The position numbers and the translations under genes were made by a program. Below are positions 12,001 through 24,000 of a DNA stretch of 64,000 nucleotides, one piece after another (within the stretch, counting starts at the first letter, position 1; the number at the start of each line of letters is the position of its first letter). This DNA is from Agelas oroides. Its lineage: Eukaryota; Porifera; Demospongiae; Agelasida; Agelasidae. The notes below the pieces were generated by a model. That model was given only the letters and a program-made list of their open reading frames with translations, was not told where the DNA came from and searched no databases. Location of the stretch: NCBI GenBank assembly GCA_949130485.1, contig OX422187.1, forward strand, positions 6,522,205 through 6,586,204, given 5' to 3'.

Positions 12001-15000
12001 TAGTATCTATGGTGAAACCAATTTCAGTTGTCAATCACATGACGACTGACCAGCTGCAGCACAGAAACTACTAACCTACTGACAACTGACCATCCTAGCT
12101 TTACAATTCAGAGGCTATTTTTAGTGTAGCTACAAGTAGGCAGCTGAATGCAGCGCCTTACCTACGTAGTGTTCATAAGCCTTGCCCAATGCCGGCGGGA
12201 GGAAAGACCGTGACAGCCAAGCGTACTGCCCGCTGGCGTGTGTACTAGTCTCGCTTCCAGACCAAAGACCGTGGTCTTTGGTCTGGGAACGAGACTTCGT
12301 GTGCGCATGCGTACAAAATTAGAAAATGGCGTCCTAAGCAACGCACAGCAGCCTCAGAGTGTTGTGAATGGCTTTTGTTGACCAGGGTGAACTTGAAGCT
12401 ATGAAGACGCTGAGTGGTCGTAGAGCTCCGCGCTGTGATAAGCATCAGTTTCGTGCTAAAATTACGGTGAGTGCTTGAACCGTTTTTGAGTTATTGTTGT
12501 TTGAACAAAAGTCGTAACGAAGAAAGAAGAATACGAAAAATGGCACTTTTGCTATCGCACACTTTTGCGTTTAGCTGTCTTCCGCGTGGCTTTTGGCCAC
12601 TTATATGAGTCTTGCTGATCACAAAGGCACTCAAAGAGGAAGCCTGGATGCTTAAATAAACTTTTTGCGTGTTTGTGGTGAAGTTATACGGCTTTTGCTT
12701 AAGTATTGCATATATTGCGCGTCGGCGCCATCCCTACATAGAGAGTCTACCGACTCTCTGATACTATACTATACTATACTATACTATACTATACTATTTT
12801 TTTCTTTACACTTTTGGGGTGTAATTGTCGTATAAATGGAGTGTGGGATATACAGTAAGTGAACTATCCAAGCAAGCAAGCAAACAAGCAAGATCAGACA
12901 CCACGGCTACTATTTATTTCACTGCTCGTTTCGTGCGGCTACTATTTGAGGGTGGCTAGGATGGTTTCTGTGCACAGTGCAGTCCTGCTACTGTGGGGCT
13001 CACTCAGACTTGCCCCAATTAACTACAAGTGTGACCAATGACAAGATTACCATGACAACACAATAGGTACCCTCCAACCCCAAAAGTAGCAGCACACATT
13101 TTAGCTGAAGTAAAACAGCACTAAACTCTAGGTTCAGTGAGCATCTTGGGGTGTGGTTTAGACTTGATCACAGAGTGGTTACTCCAAAGCTGAAAAGCCT
13201 GTGGTTTACTGAGGCTGGCCCACAATTTGCAACCATGATCATGCAGATAGGCATCTGTGTGGAGTCACATGCTGCCACAAAGGCATGATATAAAAAGCTA
13301 TATCCTACCATGAGTTTTGTAGTCTCCCATTGAAGACATGCTGAAGAGACAGTTACTGTAGTGAGATGTTCATTGCGGTAACAGAGACTGGCATGATTAA
13401 CCTGAGAGGGACCTGGTCACCCACTGAATATCTGTTCTTTCATTAAGGGCATCAAAAGTTCCATCATACTACCAATTAAGTGCAGTTGTAGTCACAGATT
13501 TTGAAGGACTATTATATTTTACAATTGATCAGCTTATATATAACAAGCACTCTGTCAAGGTGAACCTCTCACTACTGTCCCTTCACGTTATCTGCAACCA
13601 TTGTGTGGTTAACACTTGATATGCTTTACAGATACATTCCCCAGACCACTCTTCCTTCCTTCCATGTGGTCTGGGAATGAAACTGTCCTGCGACATGTTG
13701 TAATGTGTGGACAACAAGTATGGAATACCTGTACCCCTAATTTCATTGCCAAAACAACCAGATACCATTTCTTATGTTGACTTCAACATTAGAACCTACA
13801 GAGTCAGCCAAACAGTTTAGCACTGTTCCTGGTGATAGCTCACAGGGAAGACACTTACTGGACCTGCTTCAAATATGATGGATTCACACTGAGTTAATGC
13901 AAAGATGGTCACTGTACTGTAAGCACATGTATTTACAGTGACAGGCTAAAATGGCCATCTGACCACCTTAACATACCTGACATGCACAGAACCTGCAGAG
14001 TGATCATCATTGTACACATAATGTTTCCCTCCAGGAGATTCAGGAGCATGAAAGCTTTAGCACTTTGGTTGATCATAAGTGGAAAGAGTATGGAGCTGTT
14101 ATACAGAGGTAATTACCACCCACTGTGTACCCTTAAGAATGAGTTATGTATATGGCTGGGACCTAACCCTAATTTAACCCTCCCTGTGCTCTGACCACTG
14201 ACATACAACCACCAGTCCTCACATTAAGCTTGCACAGGTAGTAGTGAATGCTTCAGTCTTGTACCGATTATATATGAAAGCACATGTGACATCCATGTGT
14301 AGGTCACATGTTTTGTACGTGACATGTTAGCATCAAAATCAATTTTGTTTCACACTGTGACTTTTGAAAGAATGCTGTTTCTTCAAAGCTAAAAGAATTA
14401 AGTAATTTATATACCTGCCTTTCAGAGGTTTTATAATCTTTGTACATGGTTGTGATTCCACAGTATCCCACTCATCCTCCATCTGATGTTCATGGCCCTC
14501 TTGACTGCAACACTAGTCCTTGCAGCTAAATCAAGGGATCCTAGTGACTACATCCAAGACACTGATTGGGCTAGGCTCTCCCTTGAAGTTGTCGTTATTT
14601 TGTGGGTTACAATGGATTTGGGATTCAAGCTTCATGGCTACTGCACCTATCTGTAAGCGAATGTTCATGAACATGTAAACCACTGTAGTACAACTCAGGT
14701 AAAATAAGGCAGCTCAAAATGTATTACCCTAAAGCTACAATTTCATGTGAGCTTTATTAACAAGGTGCCTGGGAACAAGGCTAGCATGTGAGTTAGAACC
14801 TGTGTGCATAAACATATATGTTTCATAACAAAGTAGTCCAGCCCCTCAGCCACAGAAGTGATCAAGCTTGATAAGTTATAAGTGTACATGTATTTTAAGA
14901 AGGCATTGAAGCCTAGAGAATGGACTCCCAGATGCAGACTCCAGATAGAACGCATAAAAACCAACAAGAATTTTAGAGCCTGCCTGCTTTTATTTATTTA

Positions 15001-18000
15001 TTTTTTTAACCGCACCCCAAGTAGAAAGAAAACGGTGACTTGAATGTAGGCGGCTTGAATGCAGGTTAACAAGTCAGCATATCCTGCCATAAAGAAGTCA
15101 TTAAGGTTACAGGTACATGTTCATGTTGTATGTCACAAACATGCCTGTATAACATTTCCTTCTAAAAAGCTACCAGGTTTATACAACAACCAGTCACTAC
15201 AGAGGGCATTCAGTTATAATTCAGCATAACACTAACATTGCTATTGTACACAGTTGAGTGACAGTAGGCAGTGGTTCGGTGGAACACAAGTACAAACGTG
15301 AGTTTACTGTGACGGTAGGAGGAACTAGGTGCAATTTATGGCTTAAACAGTGCCAGAGCAACTCATTGCAGGGCCACAAGAAGCATTTTTGCTCATATCT
15401 CAGAATAGAACAGAGCGGCAGTGGCTGAAAGGGTACTGGATACTCAAAAAACATGTGCCCAGTAACTTCGCAACAAACTATGGCCAACTGGAAAATTGTT
15501 GTCAAAAGCTCGTTGTGTAGCCCTGTAGCAATGTCATACAAATAGGTAAAACGCTGGTATGTGGCATTCTGTGTGCAACTATGTGAGCCAACTGAGTTTG
15601 TACTCATACTTCACCAAGCAGCCGCCTACTGTCACTCGACTGTGTACTGTAGTGAAAGTAGTTTTATACTGAAGTATAGCCGAATGCCCTCTGTAGTGAC
15701 TGGTTGATGTAGGAAATGCTATACAGGCAAGTTTGTGACATACTAATTTTATTCATGAGCATGTACCCATAACCTTACTAGCTACACATAGTTAAGAAGC
15801 CTAGCTAGGTTAGGGCAAAAGTAGAACAAGAAAGAGGGAATCAGAGTTAGGTACACAATCTGACTCCTAATTGGGGCGAGCATGAGTGAGCCCCACACTA
15901 GTGAGTTGAATGGCAGAATTTCTCTGATATATGTATATATTCTCCACTTCACCCTTGTTTCTGTGATAACAGGTGGGTATTATTTTCTGTATACTGACAG
16001 GAAGTTGTAGTTCTGAAGAAGTTGTAAAATGATGTTTCCTATCACCACTTTGTTTACAGTTTAAACTACTTTGCATGTTTTCTGCCTTGTTTACAGTGAC
16101 AACTACCTTGTAAGTTTACTAATAACAACAAGGACCAATCAGAGTGGAGAATATAACAGATTAAACCACAGTAGACGGGGACGTATGGCCATAACCCTCG
16201 CCCTCGGGCTTGGGTCGTTTATGGACCATAAATCCCTGTCTACTGTAGTTTATATCGTGCATCCAATGCAGCATACGCATGCTGCATATAGATAATATAT
16301 GTGAACATGTGAATACTTGACACCTATACGTATTTATGCAAATTGAATCATTGATATTTGGCATTACTCTTGCACACCTTTATTGCAGTAATGTCCATAT
16401 AACTGAATGGAACAATGTGCTGGATATACTGGGGATTGTGTTTACACTGCTCATCATTCCCCCTCGGGTTGTCAACAATGACTGGCAGTGGGTGTTTGCA
16501 GCCCTTGCCTATATCTTCCAAGGCCTTCGGATTTTCAAACATGCAGTGATGATTGAGTGAGTAAACTGACTCAGTAGTTTCTCCATTCCTTCTTCCAATA
16601 ATTTATACAAGTCTAGCGACTCCCTGATATAGTGTAGATTTTGGTAATGAGAATTAAGATTATACTAAATTAGCACAGCATGGCTATTTTTGTGAGGATG
16701 GAATTTGCAAGTAAAGGTGTATTCACAAAGCACATTTTTAAAAAATATTATACTCACAGGAAAAACGTATTGTATGCATCAAGTCAATTATTTGATTGCA
16801 CGAGATGGTGCATGATACGTGTTAGCTCTGCAAATTGTCTGTTCTCTCAAGTGAATTGAGGGGTTATTACTTTAAAATACAACTCCTTCACACATGAACT
16901 CTGTAAAGCTGGAAAAATTATTGCACTGAAATTAGCAATTTTAAAAAATTTTATATTCTGGTATGCCTTACATACCATTTTCTTGTATGCAAGATCAAAG
17001 GAAACTATGTATCTTGTGTTAATTTGTTGTTTGCCAGTGCTAGTACATTGAAGTAAATTAGAAACAGGGAATGTGGGAAGAGAAATTATCTTGTATAATT
17101 ATTCTGCAGACCTGTTGGAATTTATGTTGCAGTTCTTCTGCTTGTGATGAAGCGAGACCTACTGCGGTTCTTGCTACTGTTCTCTGTACTTATTATCTCA
17201 TTCGGTGGAGGTTTCTACCTGGCACTACGTGGAGAAATGATTAGTAATGGTAGTAGCAACTCTAGCAGCAATGTCAGTAGCAATGCCAGTGAGGTTGATC
17301 CAGTTAATAACACCAGCCTGGGTTTGTACCCATATGAGACAAGGTAAACCATGGCTATTAACTAGGTCTGTCTTGCAGAGAGATGTGGCACATTCATGTA
17401 TGCATGTCCTGTAATGGGGTGTCACTGTGTTAGTGTGTAGCAGACCATGTGTGAGACAGAATCTCATCTGTGAAACTTTCTACAGTGAGATTTACTATGT
17501 GTGGCTCACTGGATTTCGTATTCTGACTGAAGGCAGTGTCATTGGCTACTATGGTGAAAGGGGTTTCAGGTAATGGGTACATATAGTGCTTTCTGTTGCC
17601 CAAATGTGCACTACCTTTCTCCAACAGTACATGTGTAACATTATAATGGCAGATAACATACTTGGGGCAAGTCTGGGCGAGCCCCAGCCACACTAGTGAA
17701 TTGAATGGTGGATTTTTCATATATGTATTTTGTATGTGTTTTAAGATTAACACAACCATGTTCCACATAGAGAATAAGTAAAAATTCACTGCATGCCATG
17801 ATGCAACCAGGGAAAGAGTGAAGACAACTGCTGAAAGACTATGTGTGACAAGCCAGGCAGTGTGTATACACACACAACAGAAGGCAGCAGGAGACCAAAC
17901 TTTATACTTTGTGTGTAGAGATATCCAGCTGGAGTAACCTCCCTGGGCTGGATGACTGCTCCATCATGTGTTATCTCTTTGTGCAAGAACTTGTGCATGT

Positions 18001-21000
18001 GTTGCTAACAGACAGTACAATCCACAGACATGCACAGTCTGTATGCTGTGCTTTTCAATGCACTGATGAAGCCTTGCTAGCCAAACCATGCTGCTCTTCA
18101 TTGCTTGCTCAGGCCTGCCCCATAATGTACACTAGTTTTAACTATGGGAAAACTTTTTTGTTGTTGTTATGCAGCTGGTTGGGTGTAATCATCTACTGGT
18201 TGCTACTCTTCATCGTGGGCATCCTCCTCCTCAATATTCTAGTTGTCCAGTTCATTCATAGCTATGAAGATGAAACTGGAAGAGCTCAACTCAATGTCGT
18301 ATTGACCCGAACTAGACTGCTTCACAGTATGGAGAAGAGCTACTGGGCAAAACGCATTATAAAGGTATATTATTCACATGAAAGAACATCATTGCAGTTT
18401 TATGTGTGCCTTACACTCTTATTTCAGTTAATGAACTCAAGGATCTGCATCAAACCTCTTTTCTGGACAAGAAAGGTTGGATTCTTTTATAGACTGTGAC
18501 TAGAAATGTACCATTTTACGTTATATGTTGGTGTGCTTGCAGTATACTTTAAGTATACTGCTAGAGCAAAATAAGAATACTACTGCTGTAGATATCATAT
18601 TTGTTGCAGCTGTCACTTCACAGATTTGTTGAAAATGTATGTGCTGTATAGTGCCAACTTTCAATTACTGACTGTCTTCAGACTTTTGTGAAAATCAATT
18701 TGAGGTTTTCAATTAACCAGCTTTTGTGGTCAAGGATTCCTCTCTTAGTAGTGGATAGCTGCAGCAATGCCATGCTCTGTTGCTCATCTCCCTATCTTGT
18801 TTTCTTGTGGAGTGGGAATAAACTTCATTTGTGTCATAGTGCATGGGGACATACCGTAGATGTGCCATTATATGCCATACAGCACTGCTTGCTAGGGCCA
18901 CTTGGTTCATGTTTGTGTTACACCGTGCCCCAACTCTAACCCTACCCCTGGCGATTTTATCCATACAGGTAGTTTTCCTGATTTTATTGCACCAATGTAT
19001 TCTGCTACAATAATGCCAATAAAAGCTAAAACTTACAAGCAGGTCAATGAGCATACAGGAACATGTTGCCAAGGACAGCTTGGTATGCATTCTTCAAAAC
19101 ACACAATTTCATCTGCTCCCAGTCTGTATATGGTTGCCTTTCTGCCTTTAGACATAATGTTTCTACTCAGCAGGTCACATATTGCCCTATCCATGTAGTA
19201 CATAAGCACTGTGTGAAAGTAGTGGCATTTTCTCTCTATATATCAATCCCACAGACTGTCGAGTTCATAGCAAGCCTATTTGGGAGTGAGTGTAAACAGA
19301 AGAATGTGAAAGGTATAGTGATGCCAACACACACAAGTGTAAGTATTATACAAGAGTTCATACAGTAATAGTGTGCAACTCTCATGATTATGATTTCTAC
19401 ACCATCATCTGGCAGTACTACTTAGGGAATCAGCAGTGAATATGCTTAGCAGGTATTTAACATAAAGTAATTATAACAGGCAGATCCAGCATTCTCAAAA
19501 AGGGGGGACTGCATGGTACATGGTGATGGAACGTGCTTGGGCCAGTCGATTTTGAGCTTGGATCCTCATCAAATGGCACTGAAACGTCGATGAGTCATCA
19601 AAGCACACATGAAACTGTAATGGCATATAGCTACTCAAACGTTGATAAGGTATTTGGTCCTACCCCACAGAGGTCGGTGACTCCAAGTAATGGTTTTGTA
19701 ATTTAAAGCTGTTTCTGAGTTTGGACACTCATAAAACCACCGAAAAATGGTGCTGAGCGAAATGTGAATGAGTTACTAATTTAAAGCTGGTGTTCAAACA
19801 CGTATGTCGACGAAATTTTCAGTCATCCCGCGCGAAGCATAAAGGCTTCGAATACATATTGCCTTTGAAACAAAAAGCTATTTCTGAACCTGAACCCTCA
19901 TCACGGGGCTCAACAATGGTACCAAATTCAGCCAAATTCAGCCATAGTCATCTGCATGTCATCCTTCTGGTTACCCACCCACTTCTCCTTCTCCTCCCCT
20001 CATGAGGACCCACACACAAGTGTGCAGTTTAACATGAACTATAGGGTTATTATGGATTGTGCTCTACTGGCGTTGCTTTTGAGCAAAAAATGATCTTTGC
20101 AAACAAGAGTGGGCATACTTTCACATGTGGGCTTAGTTTCAGGAGATTATTTACCATTACAAATTACGTTGAGGTGTAGGTGTAGCCCATACTATATAAG
20201 GGGTTATCTATATCTTGTTTACATTTTCTACTTTTTCTTTTTTAGAGAGAGACAGGATACATATGCAGCTACAAGCAGTTGAGGAAATTGTGCATGGTAT
20301 TGATATCACTCTCCGTACACAAAGTGAGTTTACACACTTGTGGTACATCCATCTTCCATTCTAGTCTTGCAAGCCAGACCCACTTCTGCAAGAAAGGGAA
20401 GGGTCTGGTAAACTGCGTATGCAAACCATGTTCCACCACACTGTACAGTCCGGTCCAATCACATTGCAGTATTTTGTCACATGATGCATTATATACTAGG
20501 AGAATGCAGTGCATTGTGGGGCGAGCATGAGGGAGTTGTATGGGGCATTAGTGTTCCATATACTCTTTCCTACTTCCATACACCTCATGTAACAATAGTC
20601 TCATTCCAGGTCTTCCCCACCTCCAACTGTAGCCTGTAAAACTACAGGTGGAGAACAGTGGTTAAGGCATACCCCAATTTTGATTTTAGCTGAATTTTTT
20701 GGTTTAACTTTCTACTTTGAACAAGTATTGAAGATGAAATATAGGTTCTAACTTAACAATCCTAATCACTAACTATCTCAAAACCAGGAAGGTAGAAGTT
20801 TAACTGCCTTAATATATATTTTGCTATATGCAGAACATCAAATGCCTTTCAATCCCGATGCAATGGATATTGAACGAAAGCTCTTCGCTTTAGCCTCTGA
20901 ATATGGGTAGGGACACTGTACGAGATACAATCTGAAGCTCCAAGAAGCAAATATAGGTGGTATTTTTTTTCGCCTCAAATCAGCATTTGTTTCGATTATT

Positions 21001-24000
21001 AAAGCTCACTCTTCTAATGGCAGCAACAACAGCCTCTGTCCCTACGTACAGTATGTTAGTACAACTATTCCACTACACACTGTCAAAGTTTTAGCCATGA
21101 ATCTAGCCATCTGACCTTCCGCATCAATCGCCAAAGTTGACACATCATCCTCGCTCGAGTAGCTCAAGCCATATTCCTCTCTCCTGCTTCCAGAAACATG
21201 CAGCCCTCAGTCTCAATGGCAGCCTTTGGGTAAGTCAGACTCACCTACCGCACAACCATAGATAACACAAAGCTAAACAATATGAACTGACAGCAAAGCA
21301 AAGAAGCTTACATGCAGCAGCCATTCAGTCTCCATGAACTATGGCAATACTTTCGCAAACTATAGCAGTACTTCCGTGTCATGAGTAATACATTTGGGAG
21401 GGCACCTTAACTGACCTGAGCAAAGTTTTCTTAGTGGGGTCTCTGCCTACATGTGGAAAAAACACTGAAAACGTTTCTGTAACTGAATTATTGGCAGCAA
21501 ATTGATTCCCTAAGGATTTTTAATAGTTGGAGGGAGCTGACAATCATGACTACACTATTTTCCATCAATTTCCACATTCATCAATAATCGATCCATTATT
21601 CCATCCATCAGTTGCTCAAAGCAGCCCACCAGGCAGTCCTATTTTCACCACTTGTACTCTCTTTTGATTTTGTGTTTGTAGTTCAAGAGAAGATAGACAA
21701 GCAAGAAACTAGACTGGAATTAAAACATGAAGTACAGACACTTGCAGCTGATCTCAAGAGTGATGAAGTACAGAAGCTTACAACTGATCTCAAGAGTGAA
21801 TTAAAACATGAAGTACAGAAGCTTGCAACTGATCTCAAGAGTGAATTAAAACACGAAGTACAGAAGCTTGCAACTGATCTCAAGAGTGAATTAAAACATG
21901 AAGTACAGAAGCTTGCAACTGATCTCAAGAGTGAATTAAAACATGAAGTACAGAAGCTTACAACTGATCTCAAGTAAGTTTTACACTATTTACCAGTGCA
22001 CAGTGATGCTTATTGTCAACAGTTTTTGTCTGCGCAAAATCATTTATTGCATACACCCTTGTAAATCCCACCTAGTATAATTTTACCTATACAACAGGTG
22101 GGGTTTAACTGTAATATTTTCCCTCCCTGAGGGCTACAAGGGAAATTATGGCTCATAATTTCCTCTCCATGTTTACAGTCCACTACATTGTCATACTACA
22201 GATTATATATACAGACGCACGACTAGAATTTTGCATAAGTGTGAGCAAGTTACAGCTTTCTGAACGCATGAGCATTCTTGATGAATATTATATACCTTTT
22301 TTTAGGAGAATTGAACTGCTATAGCAATACGTACCAAAGCCCGATTCCAGATGCAATGGTTTGCCTAGAGTAGTAGAAGTGCCTTATGTGGAAGGTTTTA
22401 TTTGCAAGCACAAGTTCTACATTAAATCTTAAAAGACTGGAGACAAAATGTACACATTATTTCATGAAAGTCTTCTCACTGTAAACCATGTACCCAAATT
22501 AAATGTGGTTTTCACACATCTTTTCTCAAACAGGAGATACATATCAGAGGAGGTAGGACATGGTTGAACTTTACCAATTAAAATGGATGAGGTCATCACT
22601 AATTGATTTTTTGTATCTCAACAGCTAGTACTGAGGGGGGCCCAAGTATTCAAATCAAGATTCAAGGCAGGGGCCAGTCATAGTAAAAGCTAATAGACTT
22701 TCTACCTTGCAATTCCAAGATCAATTAGTGATCACCTCAGTTGTTTTGATTAGAAAAGGTCAACCATGTCTAACCTCCTCTGGATACATATAATGTAGAC
22801 AGTGGGCATGTAAATCGAACACTACACAACAATATACTTGGTGCAAAACGTCCACATGGGCAGTGAGTACCGTATGGCAGGAAATTTTCGCTGGGTGCAA
22901 ATTTTCGCGATTTTCGCCGACAGACCTGCTTCCGCGAAAATAAAAACCGCGAAAAAATGAACTAAGATGGAAATTGATGACGTCATTACGTGCGTACGTC
23001 GAGTACTCATGTGAACGAGATGGTTCTCTACAATCTGTCTGCCCTCTAAATGGTTGCTGTAAAGAAGAATCAGCCTGCTACTGTACAAAATACCAACGAA
23101 ACCGTAAGAGACAGTCCGAAGATGTCACATCAACCGGTAGGGGTGTGGTCAGAGCATTGCGTGTTCCGCGAAAATAAAAACCGCAAAAATTTCTTCTGAA
23201 GAGTCAGGACGCTTTTCCACGAAAATTTGCACCAGCGATAATTTCCCGCTATACAGTATCAGTCAGACCACTATACATTCAAAACCTTTTGCATTTTCCA
23301 TCCTAATTGCACATAGCTGTTTAACATCAGGCTAAGCTAGAAGTTGTGGTTTGTAATTTTTCATGCTTGTAGAACTGTAGCATTAATTGAGACGAGCCTG
23401 AGTGAGCCCCACACTAGCGGGACTGCATTGCAAAACGTGTGTTTGTCTGTCTGTTTCCTTGCGGCCATTATAAATACTCCGTCCAATTAAGGTGGAAGCA
23501 AGCGTTTTAGAGGTATGCCATAGTGTGTTTGAAGTGTTGGTATAGTTCCAAGTTGACTTAGTTGAGTATAAATATAGTGTCCCAGACTTTAGTCTGTCAT
23601 AAAAACCATGAGGTTCAGATGAAACAGGGCCATCCTCAATGTCAACAGTGCTAGCCATAGATGCCATAGCTAATTCAATTGCTATTTGTAAATTATGCAT
23701 CATGCACCCAGTAAGCCTGACACAGTGGAATGTACTAACAAAGTCATGAGAACATGTTCATCAGACACAAAGCCATTACACTAATAACACTTGTAGTACT
23801 CTACTACTGTTCAAGTTATGGTTTCTGACTCAAAGTTTACTGTGGCATAGAAAGACAGCAATGGACAGCAGAGGAGCTGAGTGATCTACTTCAGCAGAGT
23901 CTATCTATCCAAAAGTATAATTAATCCGACTGGCCACATTCAAAGTCTAACATAGCTCATGATAACATACCGAGCATTAGTCTCATGCCTAACCAGTATG

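Larger units (their letters stand above)
8615..12738. mobile_element. Large foldback element with ~0.95-kb inverted arms
   Basis: The left arm (about 8615-9565) matches the reverse complement of the right arm (about 11660-12738) almost without gaps, including a shared 58-codon open frame beginning MLITARSSTT in both arms. The right end carries CCATCCCTACA, the terminal motif of a family seen elsewhere. The left end has lost it. The 2.1-kb middle carries other elements (9896-9974, 10790-11175, 11188-11805). No transposase seen. It occupies most of the TRP intron 8106-14034. Confidence 0.8.

Noticed and set aside
15221..15607. 128-codon minus frame
   Set aside because: Lies inside the MITE 15186-15708 and shows no protein family signal.
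17909..18499. 196-codon frame starting at 17909 as a separate gene
   Set aside because: It reads through a repeat element, then the S6 exon in the true frame. The S6 part belongs to the TRP gene by splicing.
22974..23177. 67-codon frame inside the 22868-23258 MITE
   Set aside because: Non-coding MITE interior. The frame ends inside the inner repeat.
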